From Methanobacterium spitsbergense (GTDB lineage Archaea > Methanobacteriota > Methanobacteria > Methanobacteriales > Methanobacteriaceae): a stretch of 64,000 nucleotides of DNA. The notes under the pieces are model-generated. The model did no database searches. It had not been told where the DNA came from and saw only the letters and a program-made list of their open reading frames with translations. Each line of letters starts with the position of its first letter. The stretch's first letter is position 1. Shown in pieces: positions 9,514 through 20,267 of this stretch. The stretch spans positions 104,021 to 168,020 of the forward strand of contig NZ_JAIOUQ010000016.1 of NCBI RefSeq assembly GCF_019931065.1. The letters are read 5' to 3'. The translations under genes and the position numbers were made by a program.

Positions 9514-10164
9514 TTAGATAAAAAGATTTTCAACATCATTATAATTTGTTTTGTATATATGGGCACTTACTGAATGTACTGTAATTGGTCCCAATTTAAT
9601 ATTTAGACAATCTGCAATATATTTAGAAAGTCCTTTAACACCATAGAAATTTTGGATCCAACTCCCATAAATATCATGACTTCTCCAAACTGCAGTGGTA
9701 TACAGTCGGTTTTTACGAATTTTAAAGTCAACCATTATCATACTGGGTATATTATCCATATACTGATCAATTGAGGGATCAAATACTGTTATTGTTGCTC
9801 TACGACTTGTTTCACATTTTCTAAGTCTGTTTACAACGGATTCTACTTGATCTATTTTCACGCTATAGATATCACTACCCAATTTAAATCCAAAGTGTTC
9901 CCTTATCCTTTTACCATAATTAATACCATCAACATGATTTTCAGTTTCTAATAACTGTTTTTCTATTTTTTTATACCTTTCAGGGGAAGAAAAATATCCT
10001 TCAGGAGGTTCTGAAGTTATAGGATCTAGAATAGTTACAATCACATTTAAAAGTTCTTTGGTGTGTAGATTCCTTTCATCTTCCACATCTTCACCATATT
10101 CCATAATCTGTTTTAAAATAGATTTCCATGCATCATGAGCCAGATCAGTTTCTAATGTGAACAT
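9514..10164 (-). CDS. thyA: Archaeal-type thymidylate synthase, with Ser at the expected catalytic Cys position
   Basis: 216 residues. Recognisable elements are SRRATITVFDP (phosphate-binding Arg pair, about 120-130), RSHDIYGSWIQNFYG (about 163-177, dUMP-binding region) and LGPITVHSVSAHIYK near the C-terminus. Family members methylate dUMP to dTMP. By alignment in mind with E. coli ThyA, APCH with its catalytic Cys146 corresponds here to IPSM with Ser141. The codon is AGT, and no other Cys sits near. Remaining cysteines are at 117 and within IADCLNIK. Either this protein is catalytically altered, or the archaeal family places the nucleophile differently. The neighbour mobA is on the same strand 95 bp away. 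Confidence 0.8.
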   Translation of the reverse strand: MFTLETDLAHDAWKSILKQIMEYGEDVEDERNLHTKELLNVIVTILDPITSEPPEGYFSSPERYKKIEKQLLETENHVDGINYGKRIREHFGFKLGSDIYSVKIDQVESVVNRLRKCETSRRATITVFDPSIDQYMDNIPSMIMVDFKIRKNRLYTTAVWRSHDIYGSWIQNFYGVKGLSKYIADCLNIKLGPITVHSVSAHIYKTNYNDVENLFI

Positions 10165-10259
10165 AACTATAATCTCCGGGAATTTTGTTTATTTGTATAA
10201 ATATGTTTGGATAGTTACTACTTTTTATTTGTATCAATATTAATTATGATTTTTTATGG

Positions 10260-10865
10260 TTAATCAAATTTTGAAATATCTTTCATTTGGTTTATATTTA
10301 AAAAACTTTTACCACTGATATCTAAAGATTGAACATCAATAAATTTGACATTTGATTTAAATAATAAACTTTTAACATCTTTAACATCTTCATCTAGAAG
10401 TTTTTTTATGGTTGATTTCAAATCTTTTTTATAAATAGAATGTAATGGTTCTAATTTACCATCAGACCATGTTGGAACAAATGCATCAAAACTCGTGTCT
10501 TCTGATAGTTCAAACATTTTTATTATGAATAATTTAGATATAAATGGGGAATCACATGGAATTACCATAGATTTATCTGAAACTGTATTCATTAGACCAG
10601 TTAAAATACCTTCAAGCGGTCCTTGATCCTTTACAACATCTGTACAGATTTTAAGAGTAGATCTATTATTTTTCAATTCTTTTAAAAGATTTCTATAGAC
10701 ATCAACTTGATTTTCATCACGCAAAACAAGTACAATTTCATCTGCTATTTTTGCAATTGTTTCTAAAACATGGATGATCATTGGTTTTCCATAAAGATTC
10801 ATCGAACCTTTATCTTGACCCATTCTTGTGCTCATTCCCCCACACAATATTATAAATGACTTCAT
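10260..10865 (-). CDS. mobA: Molybdenum cofactor guanylyltransferase-like NTP transferase
   Basis: 201 residues. The N-terminus SFIILCGGMSTRMGQDKGSM is the nucleotidyltransferase GG-x-S-x-R-M-G-x-D-K motif binding GTP. IPCDSPFISKL supplies the metal-binding Asp. Near the C-terminus, FLNINQMKDI is the FxNINTPEDL-like MobA ending. It links GMP to molybdopterin. I chose the ATG at 10863-10865 because GGTGAG lies just upstream. Together with moaE it indicates Mo/W cofactor synthesis. Confidence 0.88.
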   Translation of the reverse strand: MKSFIILCGGMSTRMGQDKGSMNLYGKPMIIHVLETIAKIADEIVLVLRDENQVDVYRNLLKELKNNRSTLKICTDVVKDQGPLEGILTGLMNTVSDKSMVIPCDSPFISKLFIIKMFELSEDTSFDAFVPTWSDGKLEPLHSIYKKDLKSTIKKLLDEDVKDVKSLLFKSNVKFIDVQSLDISGKSFLNINQMKDISKFD

Positions 10866-10952
10866 AACACTCACCATCAAGAAAATATATGAAATTAAGT
10901 GGAATGTGATTATAGGGAGTTTTTAGACTAAAAAAAATAAGGAGTCTTTTTC

Positions 10953-12440
10953 CTACATTAATCTTGTTGTTGGATAGTTAGGACTTTCATTGGTAATTGT
11001 TAGGTCATGTGGATGGCTTTCAGTCATACCACTCGATGTTATCCTAACAAACTTCGCCTTTTTCTGCATATCTTTAATATCTATTGCACCACAGTAGCCA
11101 AATGAAGCTTTAATTCCTCCTATTAACTGGAAAAGTATTTCATTTGCAGGACCTTTATAAGGCACCACTCCTTCAACTCCTTCAGGAACAAGTTTTGCAT
11201 GTTTCATTGGGCCTTTAACTTCCTGGAAGTAACGGTCTGTTCCTGCACCAACACCACCTGTCATTGCACCTAATGAACCCATTCCCCTGTATTGTTTGAA
11301 TTTTCTACCGTTCATTATAACAATATCACCTGGTGATTCATGAGTTCCTGCAAGTAAACTTCCGAGCATAACTGCATCTGCACCTACTGCAAGTGCTTTA
11401 GCAACATCTCCAGAGTATCTTATACCACCATCAGCAATTACCGGAATTTCATATTCCTTTGCAACATCTGCTACACTGGATATGGCTGTTAACTGAGGAA
11501 CTCCAACTCCTGCTATAATCCTGGTTGTACATATGGATCCTGGTCCAATACCAACTTTTAGACCATCAACTTCTGCTGCCAAAAGGTCTTCAGCTGCTTG
11601 ACTTGTTGCTATGTTACCCATAATCAGGTCTGCATCAATATTGTCTTTCATTGTTTTGGCAAAGTTTATAATGCTTGGTTTATGGGCATGTGCACAATCT
11701 ATTGCAATTATATCTGCTCCTGCATCATCAAGAGCCATTGCACGTTCAAGATCAAATGGACCTGTGGCAGCTGCTACCAAAAATCTACCTTTACCATCAC
11801 GTGAAGCATTTGGGAAATTTTTACGTTCCAGAATATCCCTCATTGTAAGTATACCTACTATTACTCCATCATCAACAACTGGAAGTCTTTCAACTTTGTT
11901 TTCGTAGGCAATATCAAGGGCCTCTTCTGGTGTTGTGGATTCTGAAACTGTAACCACATCTTCTGTCATTATATCAGAAACTTTACCTTGTGGATCAGAA
12001 TTTATAATAGGTTTAACATCTCTTCTACTTATTATACCAACTACAATACCTTCTTCAACAACAGGAAGTCCGCTTATCTCTTCCTCATCCATAATTTCTT
12101 GTGCTTCTTTTATTGAAGCATCGGGACTTATAGTTATAACATCCCTTATTGTAAGGTCTCCAGATCTTTTAACTTTCTTAATCTCATTAATTTGCTCATT
12201 AATGGTCATGTTTCGGTGTATTATACCTAGACCTCCTTCCTGTGCCAGTGCTATTGCCATTTCAGCCTCTGTTACAGTGTCCATTGCTGAGCTTATTATT
12301 GGAATGTTTATTCTATAATTTCTTGAAATTTGGGTCGTAGTTTTAACATCCTTCGGTTCAACAGACGATACAGATGGTAACATTAAAAAATCATCGAATG
12401 TGTACCCCATTGGTGCATTATTTAGTTTTTCAGAGAACAT
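10953..12440 (-). CDS. guaB: Inosine-5'-monophosphate dehydrogenase
   Basis: 495 residues, full length for the family. An (alpha/beta)8 barrel starting with [11 protein letters not shown] is interrupted by a pair of CBS domains at about residues 95-215 ([20 protein letters not shown] and [18 protein letters not shown]). The catalytic loop [10 protein letters not shown] follows at about residue 300. It then has [10 protein letters not shown] and the IMP/flap region [10 protein letters not shown]. It oxidises IMP to XMP with NAD, the rate-setting step to GMP. The start ATG at 12438-12440 has a GGAGGT site with good spacing. Confidence 0.96.
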   Translation of the reverse strand: MFSEKLNNAPMGYTFDDFLMLPSVSSVEPKDVKTTTQISRNYRINIPIISSAMDTVTEAEMAIALAQEGGLGIIHRNMTINEQINEIKKVKRSGDLTIRDVITISPDASIKEAQEIMDEEEISGLPVVEEGIVVGIISRRDVKPIINSDPQGKVSDIMTEDVVTVSESTTPEEALDIAYENKVERLPVVDDGVIVGILTMRDILERKNFPNASRDGKGRFLVAAATGPFDLERAMALDDAGADIIAIDCAHAHKPSIINFAKTMKDNIDADLIMGNIATSQAAEDLLAAEVDGLKVGIGPGSICTTRIIAGVGVPQLTAISSVADVAKEYEIPVIADGGIRYSGDVAKALAVGADAVMLGSLLAGTHESPGDIVIMNGRKFKQYRGMGSLGAMTGGVGAGTDRYFQEVKGPMKHAKLVPEGVEGVVPYKGPANEILFQLIGGIKASFGYCGAIDIKDMQKKAKFVRITSSGMTESHPHDLTITNESPNYPTTRLM

Positions 12441-12584
12441 ATAAATACCTCCAACCCTCAAAAGGTTGTTCAAATAAGAATTAGGGTTTGATCAAAAGGA
12501 TCTTTAAACCCAGAATTTTTTAGGATTCTTAATAATTCCTAAAAAAATCTTTTTTAAATTTCTTTAATATTGGATTTTAACACT

Positions 12585-13298
12585 TTAAAAGTTTTCTATC
12601 ATATTTTTTAATTCATGTACAGAAGTGCGGTGTATAGTTCCATTATTTCTATCTCCACCGGTACAAGCTGCTCCTCTAATACCAACAACATCACAACCAA
12701 TTTCATATAATAATTGGAGTTGATCTTTCTTAACAGAACCTGCAAGGGCTGATTTAATCCCGTAATCATGAATCATGTTGTTGAATTCCTGAAGTTTAAC
12801 CTTATCCATAAAATCAAAAAGTGTTTTACCATCTTTCACAGCAGTGTCTACCATTGCCAGATCTGCTCCTGAATCTGCAGCCACTCGCGGTATTTCCATT
12901 GGATCTACAGCACCTACCCTGTGTGCATCGGCATATCCAGATGCAACAACAAGGGCATCTTTATCATATGCTCTCACAGATTTAACAACATTTTCCATTA
13001 CTTCCAAAGCTTCATCATAATTTTGAGTTCCATAAAGCCCAACTTTTATGTAATCTGCTCCAGAAACCACAGCCCCAGTTGCTGCTAAAGATACTGTACC
13101 GGGTTTGTAAGGTACATCACCTAAAGTTGCACTTACATGCATTCCCTCAGGAGTCATTTTTCTAATATCTTTGATTACCCATGGGAAGTTTGCACCCAAA
13201 GATCCCTCCTTGGGATTTTTGACATCTATTATATCGGCACCACCTTCTATAGCTTCGAGTGCCTCTTCAGTGTTAATTGGACTAATTAAGAGAAGCAA
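12585..13298 (-). CDS. mfnB: (5-Formylfuran-3-yl)methyl phosphate synthase
   Basis: 237 residues, start TTG at 13296-13298 preceded by GGAGGT. The N-terminus reads [12 protein letters not shown] then [21 protein letters not shown]; the Lys of DVKNPKEG is the Schiff-base lysine in this family. [10 protein letters not shown] and [13 protein letters not shown] complete the barrel's active-site loops. The enzyme condenses two glyceraldehyde-3-phosphate molecules to start methanofuran biosynthesis. This is a methanogen marker gene. It is separated from guaB by 144 bp on the same strand and may share its transcript. Confidence 0.93.
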   Translation of the reverse strand: MLLLISPINTEEALEAIEGGADIIDVKNPKEGSLGANFPWVIKDIRKMTPEGMHVSATLGDVPYKPGTVSLAATGAVVSGADYIKVGLYGTQNYDEALEVMENVVKSVRAYDKDALVVASGYADAHRVGAVDPMEIPRVAADSGADLAMVDTAVKDGKTLFDFMDKVKLQEFNNMIHDYGIKSALAGSVKKDQLQLLYEIGCDVVGIRGAACTGGDRNNGTIHRTSVHELKNMIENF

Positions 13299-13513
13299 AT
13301 TTTATACCTCCTACTTTTCAATAATAAACCCATTTTCATACTTAAATCTTATGAGTCCCATCAAAATTATTTGATTATTAAGATTATTAGCAGTTGGCAT
13401 ATAAAGATGTTCCCCCACCTTGAGATCTAGAACTTAAGACCAACTAACAAAATGAAAATTATTCTTAGAAAAAAATATTCTATTGAAATTCATTTTGTAA
13501 TCCATAAAATCCT

Positions 13514-14512
13514 TTAGAAGATATTATTTACTATGAACTGTATTATATCAAATGGTTTAATATAATTAGAGGATAATAGGATGATATTAACGAGTAAAAT
13601 TGATAATGCAGCTAATATTGAATATTCTGTAACTTTGTTATATGGTATTTCAAAATTTCGACGTCTTGAATCAACATAGTAGTATGTGTAAGGGAAAAGA
13701 ACAATTGTTTGTGGTATTAAAATATTAAAGAAATCAACAAGTGTTAAATTTAATGGTAAACTTCCGCCTAAAAACTGTTTTAAAAGGGGTAAAAAGAGTA
13801 TTAATACAAAAATCAACATAAAAACAGCAAAAATTGGGAAAAATATTATGTATTTAAGTTTGTTTGAAACACTGTAATGAAGGAAAAACTCAACATCAGG
13901 GTTCCTAATAATATTATAATTTTTTTCATAGTCATCTTCATCTATTAATAGATGGTTGATTTGGTTTCCATTGTTCTTTTCAACGTACTGAATATTTAAT
14001 AAAAGTTCTCCAACATCTCCATGAACATCATAGTAAAGTTTTGGATTGCTATGGTTTTTATCCAGTTTCATACCTTTAGGAAGAGTTATTGAATATTCAT
14101 GCTGATTTGGACCATCAACACGTGATGTAGATGTGTATCCTGTTGGATTTTGGCCAAATGTATAATCTTTCTTTTCAAATCCTGGTTTTGGATCCAAATA
14201 CTCAATCTCAAGTTTCACATGTCTCAAATAATTTTCTGAATAATCAATAGATTTAGGATAACTCTCAAGATCCCCAAGATTAACATTAAAAATTACATAA
14301 TCGTGTTTATGGGGTTTATCCGGTACAGATGCAATAAAAAATAACCGTGTATTTAAATCTCTTCTTTTAATGTTAAGTTTCAAGAAATTTTTAAGATGTA
14401 TCTGAATGAACTGTTGATCTGTATACAGATCCATTATTTCACGAACTAATCTACCCTTAGTGGGATTTATACTATCCTCAAAATACCAACAATTCTGTTC
14501 TTTAATTAACAT
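13514..14512 (-). CDS. Uncharacterised protein with C-terminal membrane segments
   Basis: 332 residues. The first about 215 residues look soluble and beta-rich (VKLEIEYLDPKPGFEKKDY, EYSITLPKGMKL), while the last third contains three or four membrane helices (about 218-245, 258-280, 303-325). The layout is like a large outward or cytoplasmic domain held by a C-terminal membrane anchor. I recognise no catalytic motif and no family. It stands alone, with mfnB more than 200 bp away on the same strand. Confidence 0.5.
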   Translation of the reverse strand: MLIKEQNCWYFEDSINPTKGRLVREIMDLYTDQQFIQIHLKNFLKLNIKRRDLNTRLFFIASVPDKPHKHDYVIFNVNLGDLESYPKSIDYSENYLRHVKLEIEYLDPKPGFEKKDYTFGQNPTGYTSTSRVDGPNQHEYSITLPKGMKLDKNHSNPKLYYDVHGDVGELLLNIQYVEKNNGNQINHLLIDEDDYEKNYNIIRNPDVEFFLHYSVSNKLKYIIFFPIFAVFMLIFVLILFLPLLKQFLGGSLPLNLTLVDFFNILIPQTIVLFPYTYYYVDSRRRNFEIPYNKVTEYSILAALSILLVNIILLSSNYIKPFDIIQFIVNNIF

Positions 14513-14541
14513 GATAACTACAATAAGATAAAAAAAATATT

Positions 14542-14664
14542 CTACTTATTTTTGGATAATTTACGCTGTATCCTCTTCACGTTATCGGCATTACCACCAT
14601 AAACAGTTTTTACATACTTTATCTCTGCATTTAAAGGTTGTAAATGTCGACCATACCTCATCAT
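14542..14664 (-). CDS. Possible very small basic protein
   Basis: A 40-residue reading frame starting MMRYGRHLQPLNAEIKYV and ending in a lysine/arginine-rich tail. The frame is open further upstream but that part looks non-coding (Asn/Phe-rich, AT-driven). No ribosome site is clear. The even amino-acid content and position 29 bp after the neighbouring membrane gene's start make it possible but unproven. It could simply be an open stretch. Confidence 0.25.
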   Translation of the reverse strand: MMRYGRHLQPLNAEIKYVKTVYGGNADNVKRIQRKLSKNK

Positions 14665-14959
14665 GATATTTTTCTCGTTTAAATTTTTTTTATTATAACA
14701 TTTTTTTACTGAATTGGTTTGATTAAATATTGGAGTAAAAAAGTTTAACAATTTATTCGTACAGTAAATAATTATTGTACTCCTAAATATTTAATTCTTT
14801 AGCGAAAATTATAATTTTAGCACAAATTCGGGCTGAAGCAAGAATTGATTCCTAACTAGAATATAAAAATAACTTGGAAACGCCTAATAAAATTTAACAA
14901 AGAATATTAACTTGCAATACCCTTAAAATAGGAATATTATAAAATTAGCGTTGGTAAAA

Positions 14960-16381
14960 ATGACCGAAGTTATAAATTTCACAATCGACACTGCAGTAGC
15001 ACCTGTTCATATGGATGAAATCTTAGAATTTATATACAATTTCTACCTGATTCCAAAACCTGAAAATTTTGATAACTTAAGAAGAACAAAGGAGAAGTTT
15101 GGTTCAACACTTGAATTTACTGCTTTAATACCGGATAAATCCTGGAAGGTTAATGCTAAACTGATTTCAGGCGCACCAATTCAAGTGGAGCTGGAGCCGG
15201 ATGAGGGTACTCCTCGGGAGTTTGTGAATTCCATCAAGGAAGATCTTATACTTGCTGTGCAAATTTATCATGAAACTGTACGTCAGTCCACCCTATATTT
15301 TGCATGGGTTGAAGGAGAAGATGTAATTCCAGAACAACCCCCAACAGCTAGTAAAAGGCTTTCTGATCGTCTTTTCGGCAGTAATTTACTATTTATTTAT
15401 GTACTATTCTTCGGTGTTAATATCATCCTATTTCTTTTATTAGGCCTTGTTTTTGCAGTAGCTGCAATAATTGGCTTGCAGCTGGTAATTGTACTATTAT
15501 CAGATAAAATTTATACAGCAAGAAACAACTGGAGAATCACACCATCAAACCCTAACGTCCATATAATAGAATATCAACTCCCTGTTGAGGAGTTTAAAGA
15601 GTTCCGGAAAAAATTTGGTAAAGAAGTTGTTGTGCAGATGAAAAAGGAAATATATGATAAAACACTTGCAGTGGGTAAAGAGCCAACATGTGAACTTGGA
15701 GAACAGGTATTCGAAAATTATGGCTTTCAATGCACCCCCGAAAGTAAACTGGTCAAGGTGATTGATGTATATAGTATAGTGAAGAGTGCAGCAGAAAAAT
15801 TTGAACTTCCTATACCAAAAATTGTTATCTCAAATACCATGGTTCCCAATGCAGCTGCAACAGGACCAAGTCCCAGCCGTGGCCTTGTCATGATAACAAC
15901 AGGACTATTAGTTGAACTGGAAGAAGATGAGATACTTAGTGTTCTGGGGCATGAAATGGGACATTTAAAGGGAAGAGATCCTATAGTATTATTCTCCATT
16001 ATATCTGGTGAATTTATTTTGAGATTCACAATATTTTTCCCGTTAGTTTTAATAAATCCTATTATTTACATTATTGTTGTTATGGCCCTTATTTTCTTTA
16101 TTGCCAAATTCTTTGAAACACGAGCAGACCTTGTTTCTGCAATGAAAATTGGACAACCCAAAGTACTTGCAGAATCCCTTAGGAAAATTGGTTTTAGCAG
16201 GCTACAAATGGAACGATCATCGTCCAATATTCTACGCTGGCTTGCATGGGACCCCCACCCACCTCTATACTTTAGGATAGAGAGACTTGATAAAATGAAA
16301 ACACCAGTAAAAGTTAAACATCCCTTAATACAATCTGCAAAGGATGTTTTTAATGGTTTTAGACGTTCATTTGGTGGTTAA
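14960..16381 (+). CDS. M48-family zinc metallopeptidase (HtpX-like), membrane
   Basis: 473 residues. A zinc-binding HExxH motif sits in LGHEMGHLKGRDP (about residue 330), and a downstream ETRAD supplies the third ligand. Two membrane helices precede it (about 140-185) and another pair follows the HExxH region (about 350-385), the HtpX/M48 layout. The first about 130 residues form an extra soluble domain not present in standard HtpX. HtpX-type enzymes degrade damaged membrane proteins. The ATG at 14960 is used; an upstream TTG is weaker. Confidence 0.8.
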   Translation: MTEVINFTIDTAVAPVHMDEILEFIYNFYLIPKPENFDNLRRTKEKFGSTLEFTALIPDKSWKVNAKLISGAPIQVELEPDEGTPREFVNSIKEDLILAVQIYHETVRQSTLYFAWVEGEDVIPEQPPTASKRLSDRLFGSNLLFIYVLFFGVNIILFLLLGLVFAVAAIIGLQLVIVLLSDKIYTARNNWRITPSNPNVHIIEYQLPVEEFKEFRKKFGKEVVVQMKKEIYDKTLAVGKEPTCELGEQVFENYGFQCTPESKLVKVIDVYSIVKSAAEKFELPIPKIVISNTMVPNAAATGPSPSRGLVMITTGLLVELEEDEILSVLGHEMGHLKGRDPIVLFSIISGEFILRFTIFFPLVLINPIIYIIVVMALIFFIAKFFETRADLVSAMKIGQPKVLAESLRKIGFSRLQMERSSSNILRWLAWDPHPPLYFRIERLDKMKTPVKVKHPLIQSAKDVFNGFRRSFGG

Positions 16382-16491
16382 AATTCTATTTTAACATAAG
16401 TTATGATTATTAATTAATACCAATAATATGGATGATAATAAAGTTTAAAGGTTATAATAACGATTTTCATGTTTATTTGGAGAAATTAAAA

Positions 16492-17202
16492 ATGATAAAA
16501 GGAAATAGAAAGTTTTTACTTATAATTTCAATTTGCATTATATTCATTGCAACTTTAACAGTTTCATTCTGTTTATTATCCCCTAATACCATTACATCTA
16601 ACAATTCAGAAACTACATCGGCACTTCTTGGAAGTACAGATTATGGAAATGTTGTTAAAGAAGGACCTTTAGGAAATACCAGTTCGAATGTTACAATTGC
16701 TTATGTTGTTGGAGTACATCCATTAGAGTCCAATGCTCATCTTGCTGCAGTAGAAGCAATTAAGGCATATAACAATTCCATTAAATACCGTTATTATATT
16801 TATCATGTTAATGTTACAAAGGATGCAGATGATTATACTAATGGACGGTATAATGGTCAATTACTGGCCAGAGATTTCATTGTTCCAGATGCCGTAAATC
16901 AAAAATTTCAACTTGTTGTTGATGTACACAGAAATGCAGGTAGTTGGGCAGAAAATTTATTTATTTTCGCCCCTGTTAGTGGAAGCACATCTGAAGCCAT
17001 TGGAAAAGAAATAAGCAGCAAAATTCCATGGTTAACTTATTATGTTCCACCTAATCCAACCAGTCCAGAATATCTAACAATTCCTCTCATAAATTCGGGT
17101 GTTCCATCGGTAATATATGAAACCTACTCAAAAGAACCATATCAAACAACTAGAGATCGTGCTGATGAATTTATAAAAACTGTGGATAATTTAAATTTCT
17201 AA
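16492..17202 (+). CDS. Secreted or membrane-anchored M14-like hydrolase of methanogens
   Basis: 236 residues from the ATG at 16492, which has GGAG nine bases upstream. One N-terminal helix (about 8-28) is a signal anchor. The outside domain has TIAYVVGVHPLESNAHLAAVEAI, where GVHPLE resembles the GxHGxE zinc motif of M14/aspartoacylase-type hydrolases, and LVVDVHRNAG, with a second possible metal His. Asn-rich NxS/T sequons are frequent, fitting a glycosylated surface protein. The exact substrate is unknown; a cell-wall or peptide substrate is possible. Confidence 0.55.
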   Translation: MIKGNRKFLLIISICIIFIATLTVSFCLLSPNTITSNNSETTSALLGSTDYGNVVKEGPLGNTSSNVTIAYVVGVHPLESNAHLAAVEAIKAYNNSIKYRYYIYHVNVTKDADDYTNGRYNGQLLARDFIVPDAVNQKFQLVVDVHRNAGSWAENLFIFAPVSGSTSEAIGKEISSKIPWLTYYVPPNPTSPEYLTIPLINSGVPSVIYETYSKEPYQTTRDRADEFIKTVDNLNF

Positions 17203-17280
17203 AAATATGTCATTCACATAATTAAGGATTAAATAATTGGGATTATCCATGAATTTTATTAATCAAATTATTATTATTTT

Positions 17281-17436
17281 TTATTTCAAAAATAATATAA
17301 AATACGCTGCAACCAACACCAATACAATAATAATAAGAGACGCTATAATTCCCTTTAAATTGGAACTTTCTCTCTTTTTTCGAGCGTAATGCTGTATTGT
17401 TTCTTCAACATCTTCATCAAGATCTTCATCTATCAT
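17281..17436 (-). CDS. Small single-helix membrane protein
   Basis: 51 residues, too short for most gene finders. The N-terminal half is acidic then basic (MIDEDLDEDVEETIQHYAR, KKRESSNLKG), followed by one strong membrane helix from about residue 29 to the Lys at the end. This ordered layout (acidic head, positive patch, helix) supports a real gene of inward N-terminal orientation. There is no clear ribosome site. It lies in the otherwise empty stretch 17203-17725, of which the rest is AT-rich with no feature I can support. Confidence 0.5.
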   Translation of the reverse strand: MIDEDLDEDVEETIQHYARKKRESSNLKGIIASLIIIVLVLVAAYFILFLK

Positions 17437-17725
17437 ATTCTATATTATGTTAAACCAAATTAATAAATCAAATTAATTTTTATTTAAATTATTACATATT
17501 ATAAAACTCATGGTGTACTGACTAAAACTGAATTTTCCTGTCCATATATTTCAAAAATATCTAAAATAAATCTGTTAATAATTTTAATATTCACAATTTT
17601 TTTAATTAAATTAAACATAATCATTATAAATTTCAAAAAACAATATTATAATGCAACAACCTGTAATAAGGTAGTTTAGGTTGTATCATGTCTTATGGTA
17701 CATAAAAAAATGGAGTGTGATGAGT

Positions 17726-18082
17726 ATGTCAAGAGTAATTTGGTTTGAAATACCTGCAGATGATCCTGGGAGGGCAGCTAAATTTTATGAAAAGGTGTTT
17801 GGATGGCAGGTAGAAAAATGGGATGGTCCATTTGATTATTGGCTTATAAATACAGGGTCTGATGAAGAACCTGGTATCCATGGTGCAATTATGCCAAGAG
17901 AAATGGGTAAAATGGTGAGAGATACTATAGGTGTAGATTCTTACGATGATTTTGTAAAAAAGATTGAAATGGAAGGCGGAAAAATGTTATCGGAAAAAAT
18001 GGAAGTTCCCAACATGGGATTTATGGGATCATTTCAGGATTCAGAAGGTAACATATTTGCAATAATTGAAACAACAATGTAA
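17726..18082 (+). CDS. VOC/glyoxalase-family protein
   Basis: 118 residues: [20 protein letters not shown], then [10 protein letters not shown] and near the end [15 protein letters not shown]. This is the paired beta-alpha-beta-beta-beta layout of the vicinal-oxygen-chelate fold in the single-domain PhnB/YdcJ-like group common in archaea and bacteria. The metal ligand set is incomplete by eye, so activity is uncertain. A GGAGTGTGATG ribosome site precedes the start; the ATG at 17720 is an alternative. Confidence 0.8.
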   Translation: MSRVIWFEIPADDPGRAAKFYEKVFGWQVEKWDGPFDYWLINTGSDEEPGIHGAIMPREMGKMVRDTIGVDSYDDFVKKIEMEGGKMLSEKMEVPNMGFMGSFQDSEGNIFAIIETTM

Positions 18083-18213
18083 ATTTAATTAATGGGTGAA
18101 TAAATAAACCTATTAAATAAATTCTTTTTTATCAATTTATTGAATAAATCATTTAAAAATGGATTTGTAGGATGTATCATAAAATTAGAAATATAAAAAA
18201 ATTGGTTAATTAA

Positions 18214-19416
18214 TTAAAATGGTGAACCTTTCTTTTTTATTTTATCTTTGATTATTTCATGTTCATCACAGACCAGATCAGAGTTAACTGATTTATTCCT
18301 CAATTTATTAATGAGTTGGTTTGTTTTTATTCCCATTGGGCATTCTACTGTGCAGAGACCGCATAGTGTGCATGTGAAAAGTCCAGAATCAAAACATGAC
18401 TTATTACCTTCAATAATACTACTTAAAACAACTCCCCTTCCTCCAAGGTGCCTTTTATATCCAAATTCATATCCTACTGCATTGTAAATGGGGCAGGTAA
18501 CTATACAACTTCCACAACCTATGCAAAGAAAACATTCTCCATCTCCTTCAATTGCTTTTCGTCTGCCATTGTCAAGAAGTATTATAACAACCCTTCTTGC
18601 ACCGTACATATCTTTAAGGAGAATTTGTTCTATGTCCGCTGTTTTTGATGGGGATGAAATAACATTCATATATGCTGGAACTGTTTTTCCCGATGCAAAT
18701 ATTGTTTCAAGTTTCACTACTGAAACAGCATCTTCTATTGTTTCTACAAGTTTGTCTATACCCACAATTACGATATGTGTATCAAGCATTGACACCATGC
18801 TTATGTTTCCTTCATTATGCACAGTTAAAATTGAACCATCATCTGCTGCAACAGAATTTGCGCCTGTAATTCCAATGCTACAGTTAGAAAGTTTTAAAAG
18901 CACGTCTTCCTTGATTATATTAAGAATAGTGCGTGATTCGGGTTTTACTTCTATATTAAATTCGTTTGATATAATTTCAGCTATGGTTTCCATTCTTAAA
19001 TGTGAAGCTGGGCCAATGGGGTGGGATGGTCGTGTATCAGGATCAAGCTGTACAATCCTGTCTCCCAAATCGGTCTCAACAACTTGAATTCCTTTGTTTT
19101 CAAGGAACTCTGAAAGTCCTATCTCACCGGCTGTGTTTGATTTGGACTTTGCAACCATAGGATGATCTTTAACTATATTATATATTGCTTCGAGTGCATT
19201 TTCAGATCTTTCAGCGTATATAACTTCTACATCATTTTCTTCAAGTTTTTTAGTGGCCTTTTCAATGAGTTCTTCCATATTACCAATTGAATGTTCTCGT
19301 ATGTCTTTGACACGTTTCTTTAGATTTAATGTGCGCTCATCATCCAATATTTTTGCCCTTCTTTCTTCGAGTATTCCAAAGGACCTGTTCATTGCGTTTA
19401 TCTCAGACTTCTTCAT
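18214..19416 (-). CDS. LUD-domain iron-sulfur protein (LutB-like)
   Basis: 400 residues. The first about 300 form a LUD domain ([46 protein letters not shown]), and two 4Fe-4S motifs follow: [18 protein letters not shown] and [14 protein letters not shown]. The layout is that of LutB/YkgF, one of three proteins that oxidise L-lactate in bacteria. It overlaps the preceding LutA-like gene by 14 bp, so they form a pair. In a methanogen without a LutC here the role is unclear; electron transfer with an organic acid substrate is likely. Confidence 0.85.
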   Translation of the reverse strand: MKKSEINAMNRSFGILEERRAKILDDERTLNLKKRVKDIREHSIGNMEELIEKATKKLEENDVEVIYAERSENALEAIYNIVKDHPMVAKSKSNTAGEIGLSEFLENKGIQVVETDLGDRIVQLDPDTRPSHPIGPASHLRMETIAEIISNEFNIEVKPESRTILNIIKEDVLLKLSNCSIGITGANSVAADDGSILTVHNEGNISMVSMLDTHIVIVGIDKLVETIEDAVSVVKLETIFASGKTVPAYMNVISSPSKTADIEQILLKDMYGARRVVIILLDNGRRKAIEGDGECFLCIGCGSCIVTCPIYNAVGYEFGYKRHLGGRGVVLSSIIEGNKSCFDSGLFTCTLCGLCTVECPMGIKTNQLINKLRNKSVNSDLVCDEHEIIKDKIKKKGSPF

Positions 19417-20131
19417 GTTCAAGCCCCATTAAAATCAATTCCGTTATATCCAATACACTTGAAACAGATCCTCTATTCTCATTATCCAATGTATATTTAA
19501 GAGCATTTTCTAGGTTTAAAATACAAAAAGAACATGATGTGATAATTATTTCAGCATTTGTGGATTCTGCATCCTGAATTCTCTTCGATGCTACCTTCAA
19601 TGCAGTTTCAGGGAAAGCTGATTTAACACCTGCACCTGCACCGCAACACCTTGATCTCTCCCTATTTCTATCCATTTCAACTAGAACACTGGTTTCATTA
19701 ATAATTTCCCTGGGCTCTTCATATATATCTGAATGTCTACCAAGATGGCAGGGATCATGGTATGTAACTTTTTTTGGAGTTTTTTTAACTTTAATTTTAC
19801 CCTCTGATATTAGCTCTTTTAAAAGCTCTGATGTATGTTTAACATTAAGTTCAACTCCAAACAACTCTTTATAATCATTTTTTAAAGTATTATAACAACC
19901 TGCACAGGATACAAGTATTTCTTCACCTTCATTTTTATTTAATTGTTTAAGAGTTTTCTCCATTACTTTTAATGCTTCATCTTCAAACCCTGTTCTCATT
20001 AAAAATGATCCACAACATGGTTCATTTTCAAGTATGGTATAATCTAAACCAGCTGTTTTTAATATTGTTTCTGTGGCATCAGCTATGTTAGTAAGTTTTT
20101 CTCTAACAACACATCCTCTAAAATACATCAT
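19403..20131 (-). CDS. CCG-domain iron-sulfur protein (LutA/HdrB-like)
   Basis: 242 residues with two cysteine-rich CCG domains: [10 protein letters not shown] ... EPCCGSFL ... [12 protein letters not shown] and [10 protein letters not shown] ... RCCGAGAG ... [11 protein letters not shown]. Such domains bind noncubane or 4Fe-4S clusters in HdrB, GlpC and LutA. It is the first gene of a two-gene unit with the LUD protein. The start is chosen at the ATG 20129-20131, with GGTG upstream; other starts within four codons are possible. Confidence 0.85.
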   Translation of the reverse strand: MMYFRGCVVREKLTNIADATETILKTAGLDYTILENEPCCGSFLMRTGFEDEALKVMEKTLKQLNKNEGEEILVSCAGCYNTLKNDYKELFGVELNVKHTSELLKELISEGKIKVKKTPKKVTYHDPCHLGRHSDIYEEPREIINETSVLVEMDRNRERSRCCGAGAGVKSAFPETALKVASKRIQDAESTNAEIIITSCSFCILNLENALKYTLDNENRGSVSSVLDITELILMGLEHEEV

Positions 20132-20267
20132 ATTTCTTTGCACCCATAAATCATCGAATTTTTTTTTTCATTATGAAAATTTTATTACAATGTTATATAT
20201 CTCGCTAGTTTAGTATTTTTTTATCTATCTAAACCTGTTTATTTAAAAAAAAATCATGTTAATGAAA

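Noticed and set aside
18488..19087. 199-codon plus-strand frame opposite the LUD protein
   Set aside because: The minus strand encodes clear 4Fe-4S and LUD motifs; the plus frame lacks any motif or ribosome site.
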